Assembly: GCF_000986785.1 (NCBI RefSeq)
Contig: NZ_LAYY01000008.1
Span: 1 to 64,000, forward strand
Direction: 5' to 3'
DNA length: 64,000 nt
Origin: Mesobacillus campisalis
GTDB lineage: Bacteria > Bacillota > Bacilli > Bacillales > Cytobacillaceae
The translations under genes and the position numbers were made by a program. Below, piece after piece: positions 10,186 to 20,249 of this stretch. Within the stretch, counting starts at the first letter, position 1; every line of letters starts with the position of its first letter. The notes beneath the pieces are model-generated. The model did no database searches and was not told where the DNA came from. It worked only from the letters and a program-made list of their open reading frames with translations.

Positions 10186-10872
10186 GGGCACTGAGGCGCG
10201 CCGTCAGTTACCTTTTTCGTCTGCGCCGCAAATTTTTGGCACTGAGAGACCTCGTCAGTTACCTTTTTTCGTCTGGCCTGCAATTTTCGGGCACTGAGGG
10301 ACCCTGTCAGTTACCTTTTTTCGCCTGCCCGGCAATTTTTGGGTACTGAGAGAACCCGTCAGTTACCTTTTTTCGCCTGATCCGCAATTTTCGGGTCTGA
10401 GGGACCCTGTCAGTTACCGTTTTTCGCCTGCCCCGCAAATTTCGGGTACTGAGAGAACCCGTCAGTTACCTTTTTTCGCCTGATCCGCAATTTTCGGGCA
10501 CTGAGAGAACCCGTCAGTTACCTTTTTTCGTCTGGCACGGAATTTCCGGGCACTGAGAGAACCCGTCAGTTACCTTTTTTCCTCTGCCCAGCAAATTTCG
10601 GGTACTGAGAGACCTCGTCAGTTACCTTTTTTCGTCTGGCCTGCAAATTTTGGGCACTGAGGGACCCTGTCAGTTACCGTTTTTCGCCAGACCTGCAATT
10701 TTCGGGCACTGAGAGACCTCGTCAGTTACCGTTTTTCGCCGGACCAGTAAATTTTGGGTACTGAGACCCGCCGTCAGTTACCTCTTTCCCTCTGATCCGC
10801 AATTTTCGGGCACTGAGAGACCCCGTCAGTTACCTTTTTCCCAATAACCTGCAGATTTCGGGCACTGAGGAG
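10186..10872. repeat. Tandem array of 13 copies of a ~52-bp repeat plus a partial copy
   Basis: The unit on the plus strand runs GGGCACTGAGAGACCCCGTC, then AGTTACCTTTTTTCGCCTG, then a variable CCGCAATTTTC. There are 13 full copies plus a truncated one ending in GGGCACTGAGG at about 10872. CACTGAG/TACTGAG and GTCAGTTACC are nearly invariant, while the 7 bases between them and the region before AATTT vary. ACTGA pairs with TCAGT within each unit, extended in TACTGAG units to 8 bp with one bulge, and T5-6 follows: a small hairpin with a U tract on the plus strand. A 52-bp period does not keep a reading frame, so it is not coding. Confidence 0.92.
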
Positions 10873-10875
10873 GCA

Positions 10876-10912
10876 CACAAAAGGCGAATGTACAGCTTGT
10901 GCACATTCGCCC
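10876..10912 (-). terminator. Terminator between binding-protein gene and repeat array
   Basis: On the minus strand GGCGAATGTGC and GTACATTCGCC form a stem followed by TTTTG, starting 7 bp after the binding-protein stop codon. Partial read-through would explain excess binding protein over membrane subunits. Confidence 0.75.
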
Positions 10913-10918
10913 AGGGTG

Positions 10919-11701
10919 TTATTCCTTCTCAGGATCCTTTGTAATGTCTTCACCGATGTACTTCTCGCTGATCTCTGTCAATGTTCCGTTTTCGTGGAGC
11001 TTTTCCAATGCTTCATTGATTTTATTCAGCAACTCCTCATTGTCTTTTGCTACGGCAATCGCCTGTTCGCTGCGTCCAAGCAGCTCTTTGCCTTCAACCT
11101 TCATGCCGGCCCCGATGGCTTCCTTGCCGGTTACGAAGTCGGTAATAACCGCATCATGCTTTCCTTTGCTCAATGCTTCAAGCGCTGTGACGTCACTGTC
11201 CAGCAGTATTACGTTGTCTGTTACTTCTGCTGCCGTTGTGGCATATGTAGATCCTTTTGAAACAGCAATCACTTTGCCCTCTAGATCGGCAAGGGTTTCG
11301 ACATCGCTGTCAGGGCGGACAAATATTTGCGGCCCGGAAAAGTAGTATGGTACGGAAAAGTCCACTGCTTGCAATCGTTCTTCTGTAATCGTATGGCTGG
11401 CTACCGCTGCATCAAAACGGCCTGCCTTGACACCTTCCACAATGCCGCCAAATTTGAACTTTTTCTGTTCAGGCTCAAGCCCCAGTTCCTTTGCCACTGC
11501 TTCGCCCACCTCAATATCAAAGCCGGTCATTGTACCATCTTCATTCATGTAGCTGAACGGCTTGAATTCGCCGGATGCCGCAAATGTAAATTTGCCTTCA
11601 TCCGCCAACTTCATGCCGTCGCTTGAAGCCTCATCAGAACCGCAGGCTGCCAAAAGTGCAACGAGAAGCACCCCTATTAATCCCTTGACGTATTTCCTCA
11701 C
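10919..11701 (-). CDS. Polar amino-acid ABC transporter, substrate-binding lipoprotein
   Basis: This 260-residue extracellular solute-binding protein (family 3) is anchored by a lipid-modified cysteine. The signal peptide is residues 1-19 with lipobox LLAAC, so C20 becomes the N terminus. The family motif GFDIEVGEAVAKELG lies near residues 59-73. The start is GTG at 11701, after GAGGGGGT. It is the first gene of the transporter and is followed by its own terminator and the repeat array. The ligand is probably glutamine, glutamate or another polar amino acid. It is not resolvable from the sequence. Confidence 0.92.
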   Translation of the reverse strand: MRKYVKGLIGVLLVALLAACGSDEASSDGMKLADEGKFTFAASGEFKPFSYMNEDGTMTGFDIEVGEAVAKELGLEPEQKKFKFGGIVEGVKAGRFDAAVASHTITEERLQAVDFSVPYYFSGPQIFVRPDSDVETLADLEGKVIAVSKGSTYATTAAEVTDNVILLDSDVTALEALSKGKHDAVITDFVTGKEAIGAGMKVEGKELLGRSEQAIAVAKDNEELLNKINEALEKLHENGTLTEISEKYIGEDITKDPEKE

Positions 11702-12063
11702 TTGATCAACCCCCTCTTTCCTTCTCTCTAAAATTAGTCTTCCATTCTAGCCTAGCATGTCTGCAGAATAGTCTCAAAACCCGTATTTTCCGACTATTCG
11801 CTTTATGGAGGAATCCTCCCCGGTCAGGCCGGTTGACCTGGCGGATGCTTAAAATAACGGCTAGATGCCCGAGTATCCTGCCAATTCCCCATATTTCGCT
11901 AATAATTATGTATAGTCAGCCTCTTTACGCCCCCGGGTTCTGTACAAAAGCTCTTCCGGGAATGGGCAGTCACCCGTCATTAGTACATACCCTCACCTGG
12001 AAGCGCTTAAACATTAAGTTTCCAATTCACTTGGCATCCTGGCGTGCACAACGCCCAAAACAA
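11702..12063. other. Non-coding stretch between the ABC transporter and engB
   Basis: There is no convincing gene. The sequence TGGAAGCGCTTAAA at 11998-12011 matches the catabolite-responsive element consensus at all but one position. It lies about 300 bp upstream of the binding-protein gene, so its relevance is unclear. The transporter promoter must lie here, but no strong -35/-10 pair stands out. Confidence 0.4.
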
Positions 12064-12065
12064 AG

Positions 12066-12095
12066 AAACCTGATGCCCAAGGCACCAGGTTTTTC
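12066..12095 (-). terminator. Terminator after engB
   Basis: On the minus strand AAACCTGGTGCC and GGCATCAGGTTT form a stem with one mismatch, followed by CTTTGTTTT. It ends the lonA-engB transcript. Confidence 0.75.
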
Positions 12096-12096
12096 G

Positions 12097-12684
12097 TCAT
12101 TTATTCATATAGGCTTGAATGATGCTCCAGGCTTTGTCTTTCCCTTCGCCTGTTTCCGATGAGAACAGGACGATGGCATCATCAGGATCGAACTCAAGTG
12201 TTTCCTTGACAATTTTCAAATGCTTTTGCCATTTTGATTTCGGGATTTTGTCTGCCTTTGTGGCGATGACAATGACCGGAATATGATAATGCTTGAGGAA
12301 ATCATACATCATTTTATCATCGGCAGAAGGCGGATGCCTAAGGTCGACAATCAGGAGGACGGCCTTGAGCTGTTCCCTGCTGGTAATATATGTTTCGATC
12401 ATCTTGCCCCATGCGGCGCGTTCCGTCTTGGATACCTTGGCATAGCCATAGCCGGGAACATCAACAAAATAGAGGATTTCATTGATGATGAAAAAATTCA
12501 GGGTTTGTGTTTTCCCTGGCTTGGAAGACGTCCGGGCAAGGGCCTTGCGGTTGAGCATTTTATTGATAAATGAAGACTTGCCGACGTTGGAACGGCCGGC
12601 TAGAGCAAACTCCGGCAAGGCCCCTTCCGGATACTGGCTGGGCCTTACCGCACTGATGACAATATCTGCAGATGTTACTTTCAT
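12097..12684 (-). CDS. engB: Ribosome biogenesis GTPase YsxC/EngB
   Basis: This essential TRAFAC-class GTPase is needed for late 50S subunit assembly. The protein has 195 residues. G1 is GRSNVGKSS (about 30-38), G3 DVPGYGYAK (about 73-81) and G4 TKAD (about 143-146). Its ATG overlaps the lonA TGA stop (ATGA), so the two are coupled, as in B. subtilis (ysxC). Confidence 0.96.
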   Translation of the reverse strand: MKVTSADIVISAVRPSQYPEGALPEFALAGRSNVGKSSFINKMLNRKALARTSSKPGKTQTLNFFIINEILYFVDVPGYGYAKVSKTERAAWGKMIETYITSREQLKAVLLIVDLRHPPSADDKMMYDFLKHYHIPVIVIATKADKIPKSKWQKHLKIVKETLEFDPDDAIVLFSSETGEGKDKAWSIIQAYMNK

Positions 12685-15008
12685 GAATTAACTCCCTCGG
12701 CAAGGGCATGGCTTAGAACTTCATCGACATGGGATACAAGGACAAATTGCAGAGCATTCCGGACGCTTTCCGGAATATCATCAATGTCTTTCTCGTTATC
12801 TTTTGGTAGGATGATTTTCGTCAATCCCGCCCTGTGCGCACTTAATGTTTTTTCTTTGAGCCCGCCGATTGGCAGAACCCGGCCCCGAAGCGTGATTTCT
12901 CCTGTCATCCCCACTTCGCGGCGGATTGGCCGTCCCGACAGTGCGGAAACCAGGGCTGTCGCAATGGTGATTCCGGCTGAAGGGCCGTCTTTTGGCGTCG
13001 CGCCTTCCGGAACATGGATATGGATGTCCAGCTTCTCATGGAAATCCTCGTCAATTCCTAGTTCCTTAGCCTTGGAGCGGACATAGCTGAACGCCGCCTG
13101 GGCCGATTCCTTCATGACATCGCCCAGTTTTCCGGTGAGGACAAGCTTGCCTTTCCCGGCTGAAAGCGAGACCTCAATCTGGAGAGTGTCCCCTCCTACC
13201 GTCGTATAGGCAAGACCTGTCGCTACTCCAATCTGGTCTTCCATTTCGGCTTCGCCGTAGCGGAATTTCGGCTTGCCCAGGAAGTCGACGACATTCTTAT
13301 CATTGATGACGACGCGCTTTTTCTCTTCCGACACAATGATCCTGGCGGTTTTCCTGCATATGGAGGCAAGCTGGCGCTCAAGCGACCGCACACCGGCTTC
13401 CCGCGTATAGTGGCGGATGATTTGCAGGAACGCATCATCGCGGATCTGCAGTTGTGATTTGCTCAGGCCATGGTCCCTGACCTGGCGCGGCAGCAAATGA
13501 TCCTTTGCGATATGAAGCTTTTCAAGCTCGGTATAGCCCGCAATCGTAATGATTTCCATCCTGTCGAGCAATGGTCCTGGAACGGTGCTCAGGTTGTTGG
13601 CCGTCGCAATGAACATAACCTTGGAAAGGTCATAGGTTTCCTCGATGTAATGATCGCTGAAATTGTGGTTCTGTTCAGGGTCGAGAACTTCGAGCATCGC
13701 AGAAGACGGGTCGCCCCTGAAGTCGCTGGACATCTTGTCGATTTCATCAAGCAGGAAGACTGGATTGATGGTGCCAGCCTTCTTCATGCCCTGGATAATC
13801 CGGCCCGGCATCGCGCCGACATACGTGCGGCGGTGTCCGCGGATTTCCGATTCATCCCTGACGCCGCCAAGAGAGATGCGGACAAAGTTCCTGTTCAGCG
13901 ATTTTGCAATTGATTTCGCAAGGCTCGTTTTTCCGACTCCCGGAGGTCCTGCAAGGCAAAGGATCGGCCCTTTCAGGGAATTGGTCAGCTGCTGGACAGC
14001 AAGGTATTCCAATACCCGCTCTTTTACCTTTTCAAGTCCGTAATGTTCCTCGTTCAAAATCTGCTCCGCTTTGCGGATATTCAAGTCATCTTCGGTTGCC
14101 TTTGTCCATGGAAGCGACACGAGCCAGTCGATATAATTGCGGATGACCGCACTTTCAGCGGAAGTGGAAGGCACTTTCTCGTAGCGCTCCAATTCCTTTA
14201 AAGCCGTTTCCTTGACATGGTCCGGCATCCCCGCAAGCTCAATCTTGTCGGTAAGCTCCTTGACTTCACCCGTTTTCCCTTCCTTGTCACCGAGCTCCTT
14301 CTGGATGGCTTTCAGCTGTTCACGAAGGTAATACTCCTTTTGGGTCCTCTCCATTGAGCGCTTTACACGCTGGCCGATTTTCTTTTCAAGGTTCAGGACT
14401 TCTTTTTCATTATGAATGATTTCAATTATCCGGTTCATTCTCTCTTTTTCATCGAGCGTTTCCAGGATTTCCTGCTTCTCTTTCAGCTTCAGCGGCAGAT
14501 GCGAGGAAATGATGTCAGCCATGCGGCCTGGTTCTTCAATGTCTGCTACGGATGAGTACGTTTCGGCAGAGATTTTCTTGGACATCTTTATGTACTGCTC
14601 AAAATACTGAAGCATCGTCCTCATCAGCGCTTCATCTTCCACATCCTTCGCCCGGCCTTCTTCATAGGTTTTCAGGCTGGCTGCAAAATGGTCTTCCCTG
14701 TCCATGAACTCAACAATCTCCGCACGCTGAAGCCCCTCCACAAGCACCCGGATCGTGCCGTTGGGCAGCTTCAGCATTTGCTTAACCTTTGTCAGCGTTC
14801 CCATATGATAAAGATCGTCCTCTGACGGTTCATCTATCGAAATATCCTTTTGCGTTGTGAGAAAGATCAAATGGTCATCAACCATCGCCTTCTCAAGCGC
14901 CTGTACAGATTTATCACGGCCGACATCAAGATGAAGGACCATCGTCGGATACACCAAAAGGCCCCTGAGCGGCAATAGTGGAACGGTTAGCTCATTGTTA
15001 TCACCCAT
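12681..15008 (-). CDS. lonA: ATP-dependent protease LonA
   Basis: This cytoplasmic AAA+ serine protease degrades misfolded and regulatory proteins. The protein has 775 residues in the order N-terminal substrate domain, AAA+ ATPase (Walker A with K360 in GPPGVGKTS, then DEIDK) and C-terminal S16 protease. The catalytic dyad is S677 in KDGPSAGIT and K720 in GGLKEK. The start is the ATG of [10 protein letters not shown], 7 bases after GGAGGTG. A longer frame 6 codons upstream lacks an RBS. It forms an operon with engB. Confidence 0.97.
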   Translation of the reverse strand: MGDNNELTVPLLPLRGLLVYPTMVLHLDVGRDKSVQALEKAMVDDHLIFLTTQKDISIDEPSEDDLYHMGTLTKVKQMLKLPNGTIRVLVEGLQRAEIVEFMDREDHFAASLKTYEEGRAKDVEDEALMRTMLQYFEQYIKMSKKISAETYSSVADIEEPGRMADIISSHLPLKLKEKQEILETLDEKERMNRIIEIIHNEKEVLNLEKKIGQRVKRSMERTQKEYYLREQLKAIQKELGDKEGKTGEVKELTDKIELAGMPDHVKETALKELERYEKVPSTSAESAVIRNYIDWLVSLPWTKATEDDLNIRKAEQILNEEHYGLEKVKERVLEYLAVQQLTNSLKGPILCLAGPPGVGKTSLAKSIAKSLNRNFVRISLGGVRDESEIRGHRRTYVGAMPGRIIQGMKKAGTINPVFLLDEIDKMSSDFRGDPSSAMLEVLDPEQNHNFSDHYIEETYDLSKVMFIATANNLSTVPGPLLDRMEIITIAGYTELEKLHIAKDHLLPRQVRDHGLSKSQLQIRDDAFLQIIRHYTREAGVRSLERQLASICRKTARIIVSEEKKRVVINDKNVVDFLGKPKFRYGEAEMEDQIGVATGLAYTTVGGDTLQIEVSLSAGKGKLVLTGKLGDVMKESAQAAFSYVRSKAKELGIDEDFHEKLDIHIHVPEGATPKDGPSAGITIATALVSALSGRPIRREVGMTGEITLRGRVLPIGGLKEKTLSAHRAGLTKIILPKDNEKDIDDIPESVRNALQFVLVSHVDEVLSHALAEGVNS

Positions 15009-15203
15009 GTCTTTACACCTCCACATGTAAACAAAAGTTGTACAATTATTCTTTGTTCAATTCTAACGCATTTGCCTTCTAGTGTCTAATGCGATGGGCT
15101 CGCTGCGGTACAAAGACAGACAAATGGAATCTTGTTTAGTATCGTAAAAAAAACGGAAAATATGTTGTTTGTTTTGTGACTCCGGCCTTTATCCATAAAT
15201 AGA

Positions 15204-15239
15204 GAAACTCCGCCATTACACAAATGGACGGAGTTTTTC
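15204..15239 (-). terminator. Terminator after lonB
   Basis: A stem of AAACTCCG and CGGAGTTT (extended by CC/GG with small mismatches) lies immediately beyond the lonB stop. Flanking A and T tracts make it usable in both directions. Confidence 0.8.
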
Positions 15240-16940
15240 CTACACGCTTTCCTTTTTGTTCATATCCGCCGAAAGGATTTGGCTTCCGGTATTGTCAGGA
15301 GCGGCTGCGATCAGCTGTTCACTGGAGGCATGGTCCTTCAGCAGGGCAATATCGAATACTTCGTTCAAATGGCTTACTGGTATAATTTCAATTCCAGTAA
15401 TCTCTTTCAGGATGGTTTGGTTATTCTCAATAGGAATGATCGCTTTTTTCGCTCCGGCTTTTTGTGCGGCTTTTACCTTGGCATACACCCCGCCTACAGG
15501 CTTGACGTTTCCATGGATGCTGATCTCGCCTGTCATCGCAACTGTATGGTCGGTTGGGATTTTGTAGACAGCCGAGTAAATGCCGGTCGCCATCGCGATT
15601 CCCGCAGATGGACCATCAATCGGGATTCCTCCTGGGAAGTTGACGTGGATATCAAATTTATCAGCTGGCACCCCCATCGAACGAAGGACGGTGACGACAT
15701 TTTCGATCGAGCCACGCGCCATGCTTTTACGTCTGATCGATTTTCCTTGCCCGCCAATGCTTTCTTCCTCGACGATTCCGGTAATATTGATGCTGCCTTT
15801 TTCCTTGGCCTCAATCGCTGTAACTTCAATTTCCAGGAGGGCGCCGGTGTTGGGACCGTATACGGCCAGACCGTTAATCAGGCCAACTGCCGCCCGGTCA
15901 TTGATTTTCCGTTCCATTCTTGGGGTAAGCTGGCTTGAATGGACGACCCATTCGACTTCTTCAGGTTTGATATAGTCGCGGCCTTCTGTAATGGCCAGGC
16001 CTGCGGCAATTTGAACCATGTTGACGGCTTCACGCCCGTTTCGGCAATACGAAGAGAGAATTTCCACTGCTTCATCACCCAATTTGAGATTTACCTTGGC
16101 AGCGGCATTCTTTGCCACTTCGGCAATCTCTTCCTGAGATAGTTCCCGGAAGAACACCTCCATGCAGCGGGAGCGGATAGCTGGCGGTATCTCATTGGGA
16201 GTTCTTGTAGTGGCACCAACCAGGCGGAAATCTGCCGGCAGCCCATTTTTAAAAATATCATGGATATGGGTAGGAATCTGCTGGTTTTCTTCACTGTAAT
16301 AGGCACTTTCCAAATACACTTTCCGGTCCTCGAGGACTTTCAGCAATTTGTTCATCTGGATGGGATGCAATTCCCCGATTTCATCGATGAACAGCACGCC
16401 GCCATGCGCATTGGTGACAGCACCCTGTTTAGGCTGGGGAATTCCGGCTTGCCCCATGGCCCCTGCTCCCTGATAAATCGGGTCATGAACCGAACCGATT
16501 AAAGGGTCGGCAATCCCACGTTCATCGAACCGGGCGGTAGTGGCGTCCAATTCAACAAAAACAGATGTCTTTTTAAATGGGGACTTTTCATTTTTCTTGG
16601 CTTCTTCAAGCACCAGCCTTGCTGCGGCTGTTTTTCCGACGCCGGGAGGTCCGTAGATAATCACATGCTGAGGGTTTGGTCCGCAAAGGGCCGCCTTCAG
16701 GGCTTTAATGCCATCCTCCTGTCCGACAATATCCTTAAAAGTGGATGGCCGGACCCTTTCGGAAAGTGGTTCACTGAGAGAGATTGATCGCATCTTTTTC
16801 AGCTGTTCCATTTCTTTTTTTGATTCACGGTCTATCGATACTTTTTGTGTTCGCTGATTTTTCAATAGGTTCCAAAAATACAGCCCGATGATGATCCCAA
16901 AAAAAAGCTGTACAAATAAGGCAATCCCCGTCCAACTCAA
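15240..16940 (-). CDS. lonB: Membrane-anchored ATP-dependent protease LonB
   Basis: This Lon-family protease carries an N-terminal transmembrane helix (LSWTGIALFVQLFFGIIIG, residues 1-19) in place of the large LonA N domain. In Bacillus it is the forespore-associated LonB. The protein has 566 residues, with Walker A K103 (YGPPGVGKT) and catalytic serine S445 (DGPSAGIAM). The start is TTG at 16940, preceded by AGGAGGG. An 11-codon upstream extension is unlikely. It is monocistronic between lonA and clpX, as in B. subtilis. Confidence 0.94.
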   Translation of the reverse strand: MSWTGIALFVQLFFGIIIGLYFWNLLKNQRTQKVSIDRESKKEMEQLKKMRSISLSEPLSERVRPSTFKDIVGQEDGIKALKAALCGPNPQHVIIYGPPGVGKTAAARLVLEEAKKNEKSPFKKTSVFVELDATTARFDERGIADPLIGSVHDPIYQGAGAMGQAGIPQPKQGAVTNAHGGVLFIDEIGELHPIQMNKLLKVLEDRKVYLESAYYSEENQQIPTHIHDIFKNGLPADFRLVGATTRTPNEIPPAIRSRCMEVFFRELSQEEIAEVAKNAAAKVNLKLGDEAVEILSSYCRNGREAVNMVQIAAGLAITEGRDYIKPEEVEWVVHSSQLTPRMERKINDRAAVGLINGLAVYGPNTGALLEIEVTAIEAKEKGSINITGIVEEESIGGQGKSIRRKSMARGSIENVVTVLRSMGVPADKFDIHVNFPGGIPIDGPSAGIAMATGIYSAVYKIPTDHTVAMTGEISIHGNVKPVGGVYAKVKAAQKAGAKKAIIPIENNQTILKEITGIEIIPVSHLNEVFDIALLKDHASSEQLIAAAPDNTGSQILSADMNKKESV

Positions 16941-17147
16941 TCGAATTCCCTCCTGATCATTAGTACTCTTCACTTTACCCTAGTATCCCCTCCATCAAGC
17001 TGGAATAAACAACAATTTCCGGCAAAAATAAAGTCCGGAATGAGAGGTGGGAAAACATACTTATAGGAGAATAATATTGAAAATTGAAGGGCACCGGGGG
17101 GGAATTCATTGGGCCGTTAACAAGGATGTCAGCAGCATCGCCGCATC

Positions 17148-17178
17148 AAAAAGCCCGGCAGAATCTGCCGGGCTTTTC
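17148..17178 (-). terminator. Terminator after clpX
   Basis: AAAAAGCCCGGCAGA and TCTGCCGGGCTTTT give a near-perfect GC-rich stem with flanking A and T tracts, 12 bp past the clpX stop. Confidence 0.9.
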
Positions 17179-17189
17179 TATTATGGAAG

Positions 17190-18455
17190 TCACGCAGAAT
17201 TGCGCTCTCCCTTTTCTTCAACGGTCCCATCTTCAAGGACAAGCTTTGGTGCGCTCAGCTGCTCCACCGTTTCCTGGGTGATGACACATTTGACAATGTC
17301 ATCGCGGGAAGGAAGGTCAAACATGACATCAAGCATGATACCTTCGATGATGGAACGCAGGCCGCGGGCACCAGTCTTGCGCTCGATGGCCTTTTTCGCG
17401 ATTTCCCTCAGCGCGTCATCTTCGAATTCAAGTTCGACATTGTCTAGCTCGAGCATCTTCTGATACTGCTTCACCAATGCATTTTTCGGCTTGGTAAGAA
17501 TCTCGACAAGCGCTTCCTCATCCAATTGGGCAAGGCTCGCAATGACAGGAAGACGGCCGATGAATTCCGGAATCAGTCCGAATCTCAGCAAATCTTCAGG
17601 AAGTACCTTGGAAAGCAATTCCTTTTGGTCGATGTCCTTTTCCTTTGTGTCGGAACCGAAGCCAATGACCTTTTGGCCAAGACGGCGCTTGATGATGGAT
17701 TCAATGCCATCGAAGGCTCCGCCGCAAATGAACAGGATATTGGCTGTATCAATCTGGATGAATTCCTGGTGCGGATGCTTTCTTCCACCCTGAGGCGGCA
17801 CACTTGCAACCGTACCTTCAAGGATTTTTAGCAGCGCCTGCTGGACGCCTTCACCGGAAACATCTCTTGTGATCGATGGATTTTCGGACTTCCGGGCAAT
17901 TTTATCGATTTCATCGATGTAGATAATCCCTTTTTCAGCCTTCTCCACATCATAATCAGCAGCCTGGATCAGTTTGAGAAGAATGTTTTCAACGTCTTCC
18001 CCAACATAACCGGCTTCCGTAAGTGATGTAGCATCCGCAATGGCAAATGGTACATTCAGGATTCTTGCAAGCGTCTGGGCAAGGAGCGTCTTCCCGCTAC
18101 CAGTAGGCCCGATCATGCAGATATTACTTTTCGCAAGCTCAACATCGTCAATCTTGCTGTTGGAATTGATGCGCTTGTAGTGGTTATAGACAGCAACAGA
18201 AAGATTTTTCTTTGCCTGGTCCTGCCCAATCACATACTCGTCAAGGATTTCACGGATTTCCCTCGGTTTTGGCACATCCTTGAACTCGACTTCTTCCTCG
18301 GTGCCCAGCTCTTCCTCCACGATCTCGGTACATAATTCGATGCACTCATCACATATATATACACCTGGTCCAGCAACAAGTTTGCGGACTTGATCCTGGG
18401 TCTTGCCGCAGAAAGAACATTTGAGTTGTCCTTTTTCATCATTAAATTTAAACAA
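17190..18455 (-). CDS. clpX: ATP-dependent Clp protease ATP-binding subunit ClpX
   Basis: This AAA+ unfoldase feeds substrates to ClpP. The protein has 421 residues. The N-terminal zinc-binding domain has C13, C16, C35 and C38. Walker A is GPTGSGKT (about 119-126), the pore loop GYVGED (about 150-155) and Walker [10 protein letters not shown]. The start is TTG at 18455, 5 bases after AAGGGGTG, matching the MFKFN N terminus of relatives. A GTG three codons upstream overlaps the Shine-Dalgarno. It lies between lonB and tig. Confidence 0.96.
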   Translation of the reverse strand: MFKFNDEKGQLKCSFCGKTQDQVRKLVAGPGVYICDECIELCTEIVEEELGTEEEVEFKDVPKPREIREILDEYVIGQDQAKKNLSVAVYNHYKRINSNSKIDDVELAKSNICMIGPTGSGKTLLAQTLARILNVPFAIADATSLTEAGYVGEDVENILLKLIQAADYDVEKAEKGIIYIDEIDKIARKSENPSITRDVSGEGVQQALLKILEGTVASVPPQGGRKHPHQEFIQIDTANILFICGGAFDGIESIIKRRLGQKVIGFGSDTKEKDIDQKELLSKVLPEDLLRFGLIPEFIGRLPVIASLAQLDEEALVEILTKPKNALVKQYQKMLELDNVELEFEDDALREIAKKAIERKTGARGLRSIIEGIMLDVMFDLPSRDDIVKCVITQETVEQLSAPKLVLEDGTVEEKGERNSA

Positions 18456-18752
18456 ATTCTTCACCCCTTGAGAAAAAGCAATATATAAAGCTGCGGATCA
18501 AAAGCAAACATTTAGTGGTTACTTGTAAACGAATGGTAAATCAAGTATGTATTGCATTGTAACACATTTCCCCAAAAGACAGGAAATGAAAACTCTCGCC
18601 TGAAAAATTGTGATCCGCCAAAAGATATGTACCCAACTCAGCATAACCAAAAAAACGCTGCTTCAACCGGCTGTTTGCCATTTACCATTTAAATTCGGAA
18701 CGGGCATCCGCAAACCCTTCCTTTATTATGTAAAAAAAAAGGCTGAAATGGT

Positions 18753-18788
18753 ACAAAACAAGGCACGAATAATTCGCGCCTTGTTTCT
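18753..18788 (-). terminator. Terminator after tig
   Basis: ACAAGGC and GCCTTGT arms with an additional CGAAT/ATTCG pairing surround a short loop with flanking A and T runs, directly downstream of the trigger factor stop. Confidence 0.85.
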
Positions 18789-18804
18789 TATACCATTATC
18801 TATA

Positions 18805-20094
18805 TTATGCAACAGTTTTGCTGTTTTCCACAAGGAATTCGACTGCTTTTTTCATTTTAAGGTCGCCCTGGATTCCTTCGATGTTTCCGCCAAGAGCTGC
18901 TTTGATTTGATCAACAGTCATGTTGTACTGTTCAGCCATCTTTTCAAGCTCGGCATTCACATCTTCTTCGGAAACAGTGATGTTTTCCGCTTCTGCAATG
19001 GCTTCAAGAGTCAGGTTCACACGAACGCGGCTTTCAGCATCTTCCTTCATCTGCTCGCGCAGTGCTGACTGGTCCTGGCCAGAGAACTGGAAGTAAAGGT
19101 CAAGATTCATGCCTTGCATTTGCAGGCGCTGTTCGAACTCGCTCATCATGCGGTCGATTTCGTTCTCGATCATCACTTCAGGAATATCGATTTCTGAGTT
19201 AGCTGCCGCTTTTTCAACAACAGTGTCCTGTACATGATGCTCTTTTTGATGCTCTTTGTCATGCTTCAGGCGGTTCTTTGTTTTTTCTTTCAATGCTTCA
19301 AGAGTTTCGACTTCTTCATCGACATCCTTTGCGAACTCGTCGTCAAGTTCAGGAAGTTCCTTGCCTTTGATTTCATGGACTTTCACTTTGAAGACCGCAG
19401 GCTTTCCTGCCAATTCAGCAGCATGGTACTCTTCAGGGAAAGTAACTTCCACTTCTTTTTCTTCGCCTGTAGCGATGCCTACAAGCTGCTCTTCAAATCC
19501 AGGAATGAAGCTTCCGGATCCAAGTTCAAGAGAATAGTTTTCCGCTTTGCCGCCTTCGAATGCTTCTCCGTCAACAAATCCTTCAAAATCAAGGACAACA
19601 GTGTCGCCGTTTTCCGCTTTGCCTTCTTCTTTGACAACAAGCTCAGCGTTGCGCTCCTGAAGGGACTTCAATTCAGCTTCCACTTCTTCGTCCGTTACTT
19701 CTGTATCGAAAGCTTCGACTTCAAGGCCTTTGTATTCGCCAAGCTTCACTTCCGGCTTAACGGTTACAGTCGCTTTAACGATCAGGCTCTTGCCTTTTTC
19801 GATTTGCTCTACATCGATTTCAGGACGGTCAACCGGGAAGATGCCAGTTTCGTCGATTGCGTTCGCATATGCTTCCGGAAGAAGGATATCAATGGCATCC
19901 TGATAAAGAGCTTCTACACCAAAACGCTTTTCGAACATTTGGCGAGGCATTTTCCCTTTACGGAAACCAGGAACGTTAATTGTTTTAACGACCTTTTTGA
20001 ATGCAGCTTCTAAACCTTCGTTTACTTTTTCTGCATCTACTTCAATTGTAAGAACCCCTTGGTTCCCTTCGAGTTTTTCCCATTTTGCAGACAT
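18805..20094 (-). CDS. tig: Trigger factor (ribosome-associated chaperone)
   Basis: This peptidyl-prolyl isomerase/chaperone binds nascent chains at the ribosome exit tunnel. The protein has 429 residues with an N-terminal ribosome-binding domain ([17 protein letters not shown], about 44-60), an FKBP-type PPIase domain (about 160-245, with [14 protein letters not shown]) and a C-terminal helical cradle. The start ATG follows GGAGGGA. It is monocistronic with a terminator. Confidence 0.97.
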   Translation of the reverse strand: MSAKWEKLEGNQGVLTIEVDAEKVNEGLEAAFKKVVKTINVPGFRKGKMPRQMFEKRFGVEALYQDAIDILLPEAYANAIDETGIFPVDRPEIDVEQIEKGKSLIVKATVTVKPEVKLGEYKGLEVEAFDTEVTDEEVEAELKSLQERNAELVVKEEGKAENGDTVVLDFEGFVDGEAFEGGKAENYSLELGSGSFIPGFEEQLVGIATGEEKEVEVTFPEEYHAAELAGKPAVFKVKVHEIKGKELPELDDEFAKDVDEEVETLEALKEKTKNRLKHDKEHQKEHHVQDTVVEKAAANSEIDIPEVMIENEIDRMMSEFEQRLQMQGMNLDLYFQFSGQDQSALREQMKEDAESRVRVNLTLEAIAEAENITVSEEDVNAELEKMAEQYNMTVDQIKAALGGNIEGIQGDLKMKKAVEFLVENSKTVA

Positions 20095-20249
20095 ACAGTT
20101 CCCTCCAACAAATCTATTATCATGTTCATTCGGCGATGAATATGTCTTGAACGCGCAAGCAATATTCCAGTTAAATGTAAAATAGATTGATTTTTACATA
20201 ATACAACCACTACATTATACCACAGGATTATTTTGTTTCAACAGCCTGT

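Noticed and set aside
10098-10283. Short minus-strand frame with repeated KVTD..SQCPK-like peptides
   Set aside because: It is a translation of the 52-bp array. The period is not a multiple of three, so the repetition breaks frame, and there is no RBS.
10186-10872. CRISPR array
   Set aside because: Units are contiguous with no unique spacers of constant length between conserved repeats. The variable parts are only 7-12 bases and resemble each other, and no cas genes are present.
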